Below are positions 32,878 to 44,300 of a DNA stretch of 64,000 bases, piece after piece; position 1 is the first letter of the stretch; each line of letters starts with the position of its first letter. The position numbers were made by a program, and so were the translations under genes. The notes below the pieces were generated by a model that saw only the letters and a list, made by a program, of their open reading frames with translations, searched no databases and was not told the DNA's origin. The DNA comes from Mytilus galloprovincialis (Eukaryota > Mollusca > Bivalvia > Mytilida > Mytilidae), in NCBI RefSeq assembly GCF_965363235.1, contig NC_134845.1, positions 21,454,524 to 21,518,523 on the forward strand, read 5' to 3'.

Positions 32878-33168
32878 AAACATGTTTAACCCCGCCGCAT
32901 TTTTGCGCCTGTCCCAAGTCAGGAGCCTCTGGCCTTTGTTAGTCTTGTATTATTTTAATTTTAGTTTCTTGTGTACCATTTGGAAATTAGTATGGCGTTC
33001 ATTATCACTGGACTAGTATATATTTGTTTAGGGCCAGCTGAAGGACGCCTCCGGGTGCGGGAATTTCTCGCTACATTGAAGACCTGTTGGTGACCCTCTG
33101 CTGTTGTTTTTTATTTGGTCGGGTTGTTGTCTCTTTGACACATTCCCCATTTCCATTCTCAATTTTAT
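32878..33168 (-). mobile_element. SINE-like dispersed repeat (copy 2)
   Basis: Minus-strand copy of the repeat at 59514-59800, sharing the ends ATAAAATTGAGAATGG and CCCGCCGCATTTTTGCGCC. It is nearly full length compared with that copy. Confidence 0.7.
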
Positions 33169-33169
33169 A

Positions 33170-34350
33170 GGTATGTCTACACAGAGTAAAATTTGTGGTG
33201 TAAGTGCGGCCATTTTAGCCAAAAGGTTATGATGAACCTTAGACAACAACCCGACCAAAGAGTAGACAACACACAGTACATTTATAATAAATTAGGACAC
33301 CGAATCCTATTGGCAACTTTAAATTAACAGAACAATGATCGTGAAAATAGAGGCAAATTGTGTACTTGTATCGAGCGGTAAATTCAATCTTAAATATTCC
33401 TGGTCCGCGCAATTTATATAAGAAAAAATAGCTCTTCTACTTTTAATTGTGCAAATTCATCAGCGCCTTGGAGTTGTATGAGCTGTAACGCAGTAAATCA
33501 CTCTACCATACCTTTTCCATCAACAATTGTAATGTTTCTCTGATACTTTTATTAAATTATTTATCTTGCAGATCTTAAAAATATATTCAAAATTACATTC
33601 AAGCAGCCGCTACATGTCAGTGCATACACTCTTGTATAAATAATACTTTGTATGTAGTATTTATTTTTGTTGAAAAACGCAAATGATTTTTTTTTTACAA
33701 TAACTGTCATATGGTCATATTTATGTTGAATTTCATTCGATGGACAATGTTATTAACATCCGTGTTAGTGTTGCTTTTCATAATTTTTTGGGTTCAAAAA
33801 CAAATCCGACTGATTACATAGACAAAACCGGATGATTGTGGAGTAAAGAATCAGCAAACAATATTGACCAAACCGGCCTCTTCCATTTTTACATGACCCA
33901 TTTCAGTGAGTCTTTCATTCCATTCACAGATATATAAGTATTGAGGCGCTCAAAGTGGCTAGTTTTGTAATCTCCGTGTCAATATCTTTCTTTTCATACC
34001 TTTCTTCTCGTACAGTATGAACAATTTAAGGATCGTGTACCCTTGTATTTCTTCAATGCTAAACATGGAAATTTTATAGAAAATCCACAGCCTTTCCCCT
34101 TGTGCTCTCATATTTGGTAATTCAGTACTTGATAGATAGAGGATTATTGTATGCAGTGCTAGCAATGATTTCCTTTAAACAGGTTTATGAATTTAGATAT
34201 TGGTTAAAATAAATATAAATATGGACTAACTCAAGTACACATTCTAGGGTGCGCTCGACTTTAGTGACTCAGCACGAGGTGTTTTGGAATTTAAAGGTTG
34301 TTTAGGACTTTTTGAAAACAATAAACGCTAGCTGATCATAAAAAAAAAAA
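33170..34350. other. Intergenic, no gene recognised
   Basis: AT-rich sequence without a convincing exon, RNA gene or repeat boundary. Confidence 0.45.
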
Positions 34351-34355
34351 ATTCG

Positions 34356-34507
34356 CAGAGGCGGATTTAGGGGGGGGCCCGGGCCCCCCCTTTTTGGGAA
34401 AAAAATTGGTTGCTCATATAGGGAATCACTGAAGCGTGACTGGAGCGGGCCCCCTCTTAGGTCAGTCAGTGGGCCCCCACTTATGAAAATTTCTGGATCC
34501 GCCACTG
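34356..34507. mobile_element. GGATCCGCC-type MITE, copy 2
   Basis: The ends CAGAGGCGGATTTAG and TCTGGATCCGCCACTG enclose GGGGGGGCCCGGGCCCCCCC and GGGAATCACTGAAGC, the latter shared with copy 3. It directly abuts the tandem-core element at 34516. Confidence 0.75.
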
Positions 34508-34515
34508 ATTCGTAA

Positions 34516-35775
34516 GGGTTCCACGGAACCCAGTGTCTCGCCTACTTTTGCTGTTAATCACAGACTCAACAAAAATGAGGAAAAACATCAATAAAAATTT
34601 CCCTCTCGATACTGTCTTTTGATTGAAAGAAGCTTCCAAGTTTGGTAAAAAATCCAGGATAGTTTATGAATCTAATAAATGTTTTATAAACTTTAACTGC
34701 AGACTGTATAACTGCAGACTGTATGTAATGTTAACTGGAAGAAAAACTAAGTCCATTTATAAGTAAAATACGGAAAAAGTGATTTTTTTTTTTACAAAAT
34801 TTACTTCTGAATAATATCTTATGATCAGAAACAAGCTTTTGTCTAAGTTTGGTAGAAATCCAGGATAGTTTAAGAACATTATAAAAATTTTAAAAACTTA
34901 AACCACAGAGTGAATGTTTTGTTTCTGGCAAAAAAACTAAGTCCATTTATAAGTAAAATACGGAAAAGTGGAAATTTATTTTTACAAAATTTTCTTCTTG
35001 ATACTATCTTATGATCATAAACAAGCTTCTGTCCAAGTTTGGTACAAATCAAGGATAGTTTATGAAAGTTATTACTGTAAAATTTTAAAAACTTTAACCA
35101 CAGAGTGAATGTAATGTTTCCTCGCAGAAAAACTAAGTCCATTTATAAGTAAAATACGGAAAAGTGGAAATTTATTTTTACAAAATTTACTTCTTGATAC
35201 TATCTTATGATCATAAACAAGCTTCTGTCCAAGTTTGGTACAAATCAAGGATAGTTTATGAAAATTATTAAAATTTTAAAAACTTTAACCACAGAGTGAA
35301 TGTAATGTTTCCTCGCAGAAAAAGTAAGTCCATTTATAAGTAAAATACGGAAAAAATGGAATTTTATTTTCACAAAATTTACTTCTTGATACTTTCTTAT
35401 GATCATAAACAAGCTTCTGTCCAAGTTTGGTAGAAATTCAGTATAGTTTAAGAAAGTTATTAAAATTTCAAAAACTTTAACCACAGAGTGAATGTAATGT
35501 TTCCTCGCAGAAAAAGTAAGTCCATTTATAAGTAAAATACGGAAAAAATGGAATTTTATTTTCACAAAATTTACTTCTTGATACTTTCTTATGATCATAA
35601 ACAAGCTTCTGTCCAAGTTTGGTAGAAATTCAGTATAGTTTAAGAAAGTTATTAAAATTTCAAAAACTTTAACCACAGAGTGAATATTTGTGGACGCCGC
35701 CGCCGACGACGACGGAATGTAGGATCGCTTAGTCTCGCTTTTTCGACTAAAGTCGAAGGCTCGACAAAAACAAGT
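34516..35775. mobile_element. Tandem-core element, ~190-bp unit, 5-6 copies
   Basis: It starts with the hairpin GGGTTCCACGGAACCC (34516-34531). Core units carry GTCCATTTATAAGTAAAATA (34752, 34940, 35136, 35329, 35520) and ATCATAAACAAGCTTCTGTC. It ends after a CGCCGCCGACGACGACG run with the hairpin TTCGACT/AGTCGAA (35742-35757). The 182-aa minus-strand frame here is the repeat read through and shows internal repetition, not a gene. Confidence 0.75.
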
Positions 35776-36388
35776 GAGTAAACTATGTTTCAAAGTTTAT
35801 AACAAAAATCTCTATTAAAGTGTGTGGATTTTCTACAAAATTCTTCATTTAATTTTCACCATATTCCCTTTTACGATTAAATGCAAAGAAACTATAAATA
35901 ATTGTGCTTTGCACGAAGTTTCCCCCTGGTATATGTACGAATTATTTATTATCTTTGCTGTTTTGATACTATTGCAGTTTGAAAAGTTCATAATTCACAG
36001 GACACAGAAGGGGTCATAAACCTTAACGAGATATTAAACAAATTTGAGGCAAGGTTCACTCAATTCGTCATTTTGACATGCATTTTTACTTATTTCTCCG
36101 TTAATATAGAACGGTTGTAGAAAATATTTATATATGTGAACACAGTGACATTCTTCGGTATCATAAAAATAACAAATAAATAAACAAATCAACCTTTTCT
36201 CTATCCGATTATGTTCCGTCACCGTGCCGGATATTAGATACCATCAAGTCCAAACATTTTGTGTCGGTGTGGTTTAGACGCAGGTTTCTGATGATATAAA
36301 AAAAAACCACCGAATTGTTCAGCAATGATCTAGGTTATCAAGTTTACAGGCACGATAGAAACAGACCCCCATGGGAAGTACTTATTGC

Positions 36389-36548
36389 CATAGGCGGATC
36401 CAGGGGGGGGGAGGCCCCCCTTTCGTGGGAAAAATTTGGTTGATTATATAGGGAATCACTGAAGCATGACTGGAGAGGCCCCCCCTTTTTAGGTCAGTCA
36501 GAGCCCCCCCCCCCCCCCCCCCTTGGAAATGTTCTGGATCCGCCACTG
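36389..36548. mobile_element. GGATCCGCC-type MITE, copy 3
   Basis: The ends CATAGGCGGATCCAG and TCTGGATCCGCCACTG enclose G- and C-runs and share GGGAATCACTGAAGC and TAGGTCAGTCAG with copy 2. Confidence 0.75.
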
Positions 36549-36559
36549 ATTGCTATCGA

Positions 36560-38770
36560 GGATTATGTACTTTATAGACCACTGGGGAGAACTGACGACC
36601 TTTACCTAACAAACCAACTCTTATAAGGAAATCACAGACCTGAAAACTAACAATAAAAATACAATCCATATAATTGGAGATTTTAATGCTCCAAATATTT
36701 CATGGGGAAAGCAACTCAATTTCAGGATCAAAACATTATAGCCTCTTAGAGTCGGCCAAACATATTTCGACATCTTACAGGATATGGCATTAGAACAAAT
36801 GGCAAAATTCCCAACAAGACCCCAAAACACACTAGAACTACTACTTACAAGTCATCCTTCATTTATGATGCGCTGTAAGCCACTTCCACCTATTGGACTA
36901 AAAAGTGATCATGATATAGTACTGTACCGTACGACACAAATATACAACCAAATCGAGTTAAGCCAACACTAAGAAAGATTTTCTTGTGGAAAAAAGCCAA
37001 CATGAAAGCAATTAAAATTTCGCTTAAGAACTTTGGTGACCCGACAGTGGAGGCTACGTGGAAGGCAAGAAATACAATCCTGGAACATCTTATCGAAAAG
37101 CATGTACCAACAAAACAAACAATGAACAGGCACACATCCATGGATAAACACCCAGACAAGAAGAGCAATGAGAAGAAAACAAAGAGCTCACTCCAATGCT
37201 ATAAACGTACTAATAACCAAAGCGACTGGAAAAACTACAAAAGACTGAAAGCAAACACCCAAAAGGAGACGAGAAAATCTCATATAAAGTAAATCCGATA
37301 TGTTGTCAGCAATAACTTCAGAGAAAATCCTTAATCTAATTTAAAACCGATCTCTCGTCGCTCCCGTTTTCTGATATGTGGCGTGGGTAGCTCCCACGCG
37401 ACATATCAGAAAACAGTGGCGAGGAAGCTCCCACGCGACATATAAAAAAACGGGAGCGATGAGAGATCGGTTTTTAATTAGATTGCACATTTTTGGAAAA
37501 ACAACATCTTGACAGACATGCAGTCAGCATGGATTCAGAGCTCGTAGATCCTGTGAGACGCAACTAATTTCAACAATAGAAGGAATTGCCAAACAACTGA
37601 AATCAGGGAAAGATCAAGTGGACGTAATCTAACTCGATTTTGCAAAGGCTTTTGACAAAGTCCCACACTGCAGATTACTCAACAAACTGAACGACTATAG
37701 CATTAGAGACAAAAACCTGAAATGAATAAAATATATAAAATCTTTTCCAAAACAGGAAACAACAGGTGGTAGTTGAGGGCTGTAAGTAATCACTGGGAGA
37801 CGTACTTTCAGAGGTCCCACAAGGGACTGTGTTAGGACCCTTAATCTTCCTAGTATATATTAACGACTTACCAGAAACAGTTCAACATTCAACTGTCAAA
37901 ATATTCGCTGACGACTGCCTGTCATCTGCATTAGCACAAACATGCCGTAAATCAAAAAAAAAAGACATACTATAAATTACATGGCCACACTATCGAAACT
38001 GTACCAGCCATCAAATAGCTACAAGTAAATTTCAGTGAGGACCTACAATGGAAACATCATATTGACGTGACTGTTAAAAAAAGCTCCCAAATCCATTGGA
38101 TTCCTTAGGCGTAACCTTCGAGAATGCAGCAAGAATGTACGAAATGCAGCCTATATCTATCTGGTCAGACCCACACTTTAATATGCAAGTTCGGCATGGG
38201 ACCCTCATACCACTGAGGAAATAAACCGCTTAGAACAAGTGCAAAGGAGGACCGCCAGGTTTGTAACAAACTACACTGATAAAACACCTGGATGTGTTAC
38301 AACTATGGTTAAGACAATAGGATGGGAACCAATAGCTAACAGACGAATTAACCATCGACTAGTCATGCTTTACAAGATACTTCATGAGCTAGTGGACTTT
38401 GATGCCAGTTCGTGCGTCCAAACGATCGGCATACTAGAGGCAAACAACGCCTATATATCAACCACCAGCAAACCAGAGAGTATATAAGTACTCATACTTT
38501 CCACGGACTATACAAGAGTGGAACCACCTTCCAACACCTACAACTGAAGTTCTGACAATATAGGGGTTCCAGAGTGCACTAGTCAACACCAGTGTACCTC
38601 AGAAAACAACACCATAGACAGCAGCCAAGTGTACATAGTTTTAAATTGTATATATTCGGAACGTTTATTTGTAAATAGTTACAAGAGAATTACTGTCATT
38701 CTCCGCCTATAGTGGACGTATAACATTCTTTTAAAGAATCCAGTCCTTAGCAAGGAAGAAGAAGAAACAT
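36560..38770 (+). mobile_element. Dead non-LTR retrotransposon (LINE, jockey/CR1-like)
   Basis: Broken frames in order: an endonuclease tail (IIGDFNAPNISWG near 36670; SDHD near 36905), a reverse transcriptase motif (DFAKAFDKVPH near 37630), [20 protein letters not shown] near 37815, the catalytic FADD near 37905, and a C-terminal RRTARFVTNY segment near 38245. Many stops and frameshifts separate them. A MITE interrupts it at 37333-37484. A GAAGAAGAAGAA tail at 38756 may mark the 3' end. It is not functional. Confidence 0.85.
37333..37484. mobile_element. MITE with ~37-bp terminal inverted repeats inside the LINE
   Basis: The left arm (37333-37370) starts AATCTAATTTAAAACCGATC and ends GCTCCCGTTTT. 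The right arm starts AAAACGGGAGCGATGAGAGA and ends TTAATTAGATT at 37484. An inner hairpin CTGATATGT (37371-37379) / ACATATCAG (37401-37409) and two CTCCCACGCG copies lie between. It interrupts LINE sequence, so it is the younger insertion. Confidence 0.85.
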
Positions 38771-39136
38771 TTGCGCTATCAAACTAATATACCAGCGAAA
38801 CGTTCAAACCGGTCTTCGGATTTAGTGAGAAAAACATGCAGCATGGGTGGATTGAGACTACTATAGAATAGTTGACTGCCGAACCCCTCCCTTTAATAGA
38901 CATTTTTGGCCGGCATCTCCGGGCCTTAACCCCAATAATGAACTTGTCGTAGTATAATAAATTCTGGTAAAACAGGAATTTTAGCTTAATTGAGCTTAGA
39001 TTTTTTTTTTCAAATTGCATATATTAAGAAAACGGAACCGATTTTCATATAATAGTTGAACGAGGATATGTAAAACAAACGGATAAAAGTAAATGTTCAA
39101 TATTTACTCTTTCACAACATCCGCATAAAGTGAAAG

Positions 39137-40300
39137 ATGCACAAAATAATGTTATTTCTTGTTATTTACTTCATTTTTGTCAGTAGTTTATATTCTCAAA
39201 CATTGAACGATACAAAGACTTTAAGGAGTAATATATTCACAGTACAAGCTTACGATGCAACAATTAGACCGAGACTGGACCAAAGCAAACCTGTCGATGT
39301 CAATATGTCCTTGTCTCTTATTGCTTTTGTACAGCTAAACGAAGCCGATGGTAAACTTGTTACTACGGGATATGTCGATATTCACTGGACAGATGAACTA
39401 CTGACATGGTCACCTGAAGATTATGGAGGAATTCGACAAATTTTTGTTCCGATGAATTTGATATGGAGACCTCATTTATTTCTCGAAAATGCGATTGAAG
39501 ATTTAACACCGCTCGGTTCAGAAGATATGTTAGCCCAAATATTCTATAACGGAACTGTTCATTGGTTACAATACCAGTTGATTGAAACTACCTGTACCCT
39601 AGATTTTACCTACTACCCGTATGATACTCAGAATTGCCTATTCAAATTTATAGTTTGGAGTATACATACAGATGACGTACGGCTCGATCGTGATTTCGGT
39701 CCAACTCTTCTTAGAGACGGATTTGACCGGCATGGTATTTGGGATATAACTGCGATTGCGTCTGAAAACATTAAAAAGAAATCCGCACCGCACGAAGTTG
39801 TAATTGGTTTAATCTTTCAGAGAAAGCCTGCATTTTACGTCTTAAATATGATTGTTCCTATAGTCTTATTAGCACTCTTGAATAAATTTACATTCGTTGT
39901 ACCTGTCGGCGGCGATAGAATCGCCTTTACCGTGACCGCATGGCTTACATATGTAGTCTATCTCACCCTTTTTGGAACAGAATTTTCAGTAAGAACGGAT
40001 TCAATACCAGTTATCAGTATATACCTTACAGTGGAAATTGTATCTGGCACTATAATTGTTTTACTGAGTGTATATCAGTATAAACTGGCAGCTAAATCGA
40101 AAGAGTTAAACATTTCCAAGCGTTTTTGGAAGATTTTCATCTTCGTAGCTGGGATAAAAGTGAAAAATGATGATACACCATACAAGATGAAATCCGAAGA
40201 AATTTTATCCGTCATGGATTTCTATTTCTTTTGGGGATTCTTAGGCGCATATTTATTTGAAACTATCATTACATTTGTGCACTTATCTTCTCAGCAGTAA
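39137..40300 (+). CDS. Cys-loop ligand-gated ion channel, nicotinic receptor-like, intronless
   Basis: Pentameric ligand-gated channel subunit of the plasma membrane, 387 aa in one uninterrupted frame. A signal peptide covers 1-20. The extracellular domain has WTDELLTW (84-91, loop D type), WRPHLFLENA (110-119) and the Cys-loop C153-C167 with exactly 13 residues between. WSIHTDD (174-180) is the loop B region. No vicinal Cys pair is present in loop C, so it is a non-alpha-type subunit. M1 is about 232-256 (with NMIVPIV), M2 261-281, M3 288-313, a short cytoplasmic loop, and M4 359-382. M2 keeps Asp260 at -1' and Leu270 at 9', but has Trp269 at 8', Tyr272 at 11' and Tyr275 at 14'. An AATAAA follows at about 40349. 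Intronless members suggest retroposition, as in expanded molluscan receptor families. The ligand is unknown. Confidence 0.9.
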   Translation: MHKIMLFLVIYFIFVSSLYSQTLNDTKTLRSNIFTVQAYDATIRPRLDQSKPVDVNMSLSLIAFVQLNEADGKLVTTGYVDIHWTDELLTWSPEDYGGIRQIFVPMNLIWRPHLFLENAIEDLTPLGSEDMLAQIFYNGTVHWLQYQLIETTCTLDFTYYPYDTQNCLFKFIVWSIHTDDVRLDRDFGPTLLRDGFDRHGIWDITAIASENIKKKSAPHEVVIGLIFQRKPAFYVLNMIVPIVLLALLNKFTFVVPVGGDRIAFTVTAWLTYVVYLTLFGTEFSVRTDSIPVISIYLTVEIVSGTIIVLLSVYQYKLAAKSKELNISKRFWKIFIFVAGIKVKNDDTPYKMKSEEILSVMDFYFFWGFLGAYLFETIITFVHLSSQQ

Positions 40301-40920
40301 AAATCAAGCGTGTCTAAATGATTCCTTAAAAGTGACTGCTGCTAGATTGAATAAACAATCATATGATTTTTTTTCTTTTCTTTTTCAGACCAAAAGTAAA
40401 AAATGTTGAAATTTGAAACCTTTTTGGACGGTTTAATAATACCGTAGTACAAATAAACAACACGGCCATAATTCATAAAGCAGTGTACTAGTCTGATTTA
40501 AAGTGCGAATCCAGTTACCACTAGTTCAGTTTCACTGTCGCATGCGAGTATGTATACGAGGCGGAGAGGGATGGGCTGTGTTTGTTTGTACGTTTTGAAA
40601 ACACAAAATAAATGATTTGAAAGTAGTTTTGAACACAATGTCATTAGAATGTAACTTTTTAATGTATAACCGGATAAAGTTAAATAAAAGTGTAAAGCAG
40701 AAGAATCCATATTGATTTCTGAATCCGATCCCTTTTAAGCTATAAGTGCGTGAATTAATTATTACTGTAAGTGCGTTCATTTCTGATAAGGAATTTGTAT
40801 ACGCCTGTTTACGGGACGTATTATGGTAAACTTTTGTCCATCGTCAACATGTCGGACATTAACTCAAAAAGGCTTTAACCAATTTGCATAAAACTTTGGT
40901 TAATTGTTTGATGGAATGAA
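40301..40920. other. 3' flank of receptor gene, no other gene
   Basis: Contains the likely poly(A) signal AATAAA near 40349 and otherwise no recognised gene or repeat boundary. Confidence 0.45.
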
Positions 40921-40924
40921 ATTT

Positions 40925-41120
40925 GAAAAAAATAGGCAGGACAGGAGTTTTCAGTAAAAAAAAAGGCAGGATGAGACACTTGCAAAAAAAAAGTCAGGAC
41001 TACAATTTAGGTAAAAAAAAGGCAGGACCGAACAGAGTGAAAAATAAAAAGGCAGGACAGAGATTATAGCTAAAAAAAAATGCAGGACAAAATTTTTCCT
41101 CCTAGCCCCCCCCCCCCCCC
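40925..41120. repeat. Interrupted ~30-bp repeat (poly-A plus GGCAGGA) ending in poly-C
   Basis: Six blocks of AAAAAAAA(G)GCAGGA occur about every 29-30 bp, separated by 12-16 non-identical bases. The run ends in a poly-C stretch and GTAGCTCCCTTAT. The spacers are not conserved and there is no associated gene, so this is a minisatellite-like repeat. Confidence 0.7.
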
Positions 41121-41992
41121 CATGAAAATCAAATGGTAGCTCCCTTATAAACAAAAAAACAAACAAATATTTTATTTGCCAATCCCGACGGCGCCCAAAA
41201 TGAGCAGAATAATTATAATATAATTTTCAAACATAATGTAAAGTAAATTATATATAGGTTAAACAAAGTACATAATATGATTGATTCTGACTTGATTGAT
41301 TAAATTTATTTTTTACATTTCCGAGTTGTGGGTTTTAGTCGTTGAAAAAGGGGGGATTTTCTAGTTTAAGGGCAATAACTCAAAAATGATTATACAGAAG
41401 TTCTCATGAAACTTTACTATATCTACTGATGTAAGCTCCCTTTAGAATTTTATGAATTTTAGATTTTACATTTCTAAGTTATGGGGTTTTATTCATCATA
41501 AAGAAGGGATTTTCCAGTTTTGGGACAAATACTTAAAAATGCTTTCAATAATACTTATGAAACTTTGTTTGTTTATAGTCTGACAACAGATCTATACTAT
41601 TAAACGAGAATACTCATTTTGTGTGTCGCTTCTCCTCCTTCCACAATTAATTAATCACAATGCCTCTGTGACCTATAGGTAACATGTATAGTCGCATTTG
41701 TCATCCATTTTTATGATCATTCAGTTTGGGTTATTTTGGGATAAAAACGAAAAAGAATGCGTCCGGATATTTTCCAGTCATTGGACAAAACTTTAAGTCA
41801 GATTAGACTTCCGGTTTGTGTTTTTCTGTACTTTGAACATACAAAGACTATGAATAAAGTATATAAATTTGCTTTCTGCTATCATTTTGAGTTCTAGCAT
41901 GTATCATCCTTGCTTAACGTGTTTCAGTCTGGGTTATTTTGGGAGGAAAACGAAAATTAATAATATTTGCTAATTTACTATTTATTAGTTTA

Positions 41993-42158
41993 CAGTGGCG
42001 GATCGGCAGAACTTTTCATAAGGGAGCGGGCGCTGACTGGCCTAAAAAGGGGGGGCGTTCCTCTCATGCTTCAGTTATTCCCCATATAATCAACATTTTT
42101 TTTTCAACGAGATGGGGGTCAGGGCCCCCACGCCCCCCCCCCCTGGGATCCGCCTATG
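41993..42158. mobile_element. GGATCCGCC-type MITE, copy 4, nested in Helitron
   Basis: The ends CAGTGGCGGATCGGCAG and CTGGGATCCGCCTATG enclose an interior matching the other copies, including ATGCTTCAGTTATTCCCCAT on the opposite strand to copies 2 and 3. It is inserted inside the Helitron. Confidence 0.75.
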
Positions 42159-42204
42159 GTTTACTATCAACGGCGGTCATTACGGATATATTTCTGTATA
42201 CTTA

Positions 42205-42420
42205 CATTAATTGATTGATTGTTGGTTGCTTAACGTTCAGTGGCAAATATTTCATGCATATTCAGGACGAGACCAAGTTCACAATAAATGCAATAGGTAG
42301 GTTGATACGATAGAGGCCATCTGGGGTGATGGTCGGGGAAATTTGGACTGCCACTGGAAAAGGAGGGTATATTGGATAGGGACCGAAATTTTGCCTTGCA
42401 ACAGGCCACCTACGGACCCC
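42205..42420. mobile_element. Dispersed repeat fragment in Helitron
   Basis: It begins ATTGATTGATTGTTGGTTGC and contains CAGTGGCAAATATTTCATGC. I remember this as a frequent molluscan interspersed repeat, but I cannot classify it from sequence alone. Confidence 0.45.
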
Positions 42421-43172
42421 TCTCTTTACACGATGCATCGGATCTGTATACTTACATACATTTACTATGAATAACTGTATTTGTTATAATTTACTATAAA
42501 TTCCAATGGTTATCTTGGGGGAGGGAGGATGTTCATAGAGTACAGAAAAACAGATGGTTTTAAAATCGGTATTTGGAAAAATGTGCCCAGTCCCTAAGTA
42601 CCTTTGACTTTTGATACCTCTCCTGAAGTTCTCCAGTCAGTATATTTTTTTTACAGTTTACATACGCTCTATTTCCCCGCGATTTCGCGGGTGTGTTCTA
42701 GTTTACTATTAAAGCACATTGCATGGCACAACAGCAAAAAATCTTGAATATTGGGTCTATTTTTGCCCCAACTGTTCAGGGTTGGACCTCTGTGGGCGTA
42801 TCCAGTTGCGCTCAGCGTAGCAGTTTTATTTAACCTGGATGGCTCTATAGGCACGATGAAAACCCATTTGCATCTCTTATCTATATCATGAATTTATAAA
42901 AAGAGTACATATTATATGTATATTATTTCTTTTTTTATTATAAAGTCGTGAATTTGTTTATTTATCATTCTACATCAGAAATTCATAGCAGATTCAGTGA
43001 AAATGGTATTTATATAGACCGATAATTTATGGAATACTAGATCGCGAATAATGCTTATTATGAAGGAGGGATTTTCATGGAACGCCACGGCTGTGTTACG
43101 GCGTACTCTGATATAACGTTATAAGTTGTTTTGTTATTATTATGTACCATAGTTTGTTTGAATTTCCATTGA

Positions 43173-43286
43173 AAAAGTGTGAGGGTATCTCCACAGACAC
43201 CATAGTCCATATCAGCCCTCTGATTGGTTTACCAGAGGATTGAAAAATGCCGTTCATGTGGTGTATATTAGATACCACACACTTTT
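43173..43286. repeat. Short inverted-repeat element
   Basis: AAAAGTGTGAGGGTATCT (43173-43190) is nearly complementary to AGATACCACACACTTTT (43270-43286). The spacing and size fit a small MITE. Confidence 0.5.
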
Positions 43287-43315
43287 AGCCAGAAACTACA
43301 ATGAACCACATTTTG

Positions 43316-44300
43316 TATGCCTCCGTCGTACCGGAAGGGGGGCATTAAATGTTATCCTTGTCCGTCCGTCTACCATTTTAGAGTTATGCCCCTTCACAAA
43401 TTGAAAAATTGCTAGGTGTTTAGTTTCCGTTCTCTAACTTAAATTTTGCCTCAACCAAATGTTATGAAACTTATACACAATGCTAATATCAACACACACC
43501 AATTATCTCTGTGGTTTTTTTTCAAACTTTTGTGTTGGGTAGTAGTCTCATTGGTGAATACCAATTTGTCACTTTATTTGTGAAAAACGTATAGTGCAAC
43601 CTATTTAAGTTTTAATTAACTCCCCAACTGGATAATATCCGTTGAGGAGGTGTTCCATAACTGGAAGGATATACATATAGAAGAAGAAGAAGATACCCCT
43701 TATCCTTTATTTTTCTAAAATAAATACAACAATGAATTTTAATAACTATTATATAAACAAAATTGAAACTGAAAGCCACATATATCAATCCTGTGATCCT
43801 CGAGAATAACACACTGGTCATCTCATTAAACAAGAAACGATGCATCATATTTCATAATGCAAACATTTCACTACAAAACTAGAGGCTCTAAAAATGCCTG
43901 TGACGCTCACCTGGTCTATGTTCATACATAACAAAGGACATTCATAATAGATGAGAATAGAATTATAAGACAAAATTATGTTTTGGTGATGATGATGTGT
44001 GTTTGTCAATCTTCATTACTGAACATTCTTGCAGTTTACAATTTTCTCTATTTATAATGAACTTTGCTCCGAGTAGTTTTAAAGGAAAATATTTTGTAAA
44101 AGTTTACAAATATTTACCTAAGTTACGAAAATTGTTTAAAATTTACTATAAAGAGCAAAATTAAATAATTTGTTCACCAAACTTTATACTTCCTTTATCT
44201 AGAGGTGTTTGACTCTGGGAGCATAAAATTTCAGTAATCACAAGTGTGACTATGATTTTCATCTCCCAAACACTTCTCTAGTACCCAGATAGTTTTATAG
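43316..44300. repeat. Truncated dispersed repeat fragments
   Basis: The first fragment (43316-43480) has GGCATTAAATGTTATCCTTG and a GTCCGTCC start, like the blocks at 18.8 and 31.1 kb. A second (from about 43878), AACTAGAGGCTCTAA then GACGCTCACCTGGTCTATG, has a GAGGCTC hairpin-type start. Neither shows an intact partner end. Confidence 0.45.

Larger units (their letters stand above)
41591..42701 (+). mobile_element. Non-autonomous Helitron, both termini visible
   Basis: The 5' end TCTATACTATTAAA starts at 41591 after an A, and the 3' end CTAG (42698-42701) precedes a T; these are the TC...CTRR termini and A|T target of canonical Helitrons. A 6-bp hairpin CCCGCG-ATTT-CGCGGG (42676-42691) lies 6 nt before CTAG. 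It is 1111 bp long with no Rep/helicase frame, so it was mobilised in trans. It carries a GGATCCGCC-type MITE (41993-42158) and a second dispersed repeat (about 42205-42420). Confidence 0.8.

Noticed and set aside
35245..35793. 182-aa minus-strand open frame
   Set aside because: It is three rounds of the ~190-bp tandem core read through; the protein repeats itself and resembles no family.
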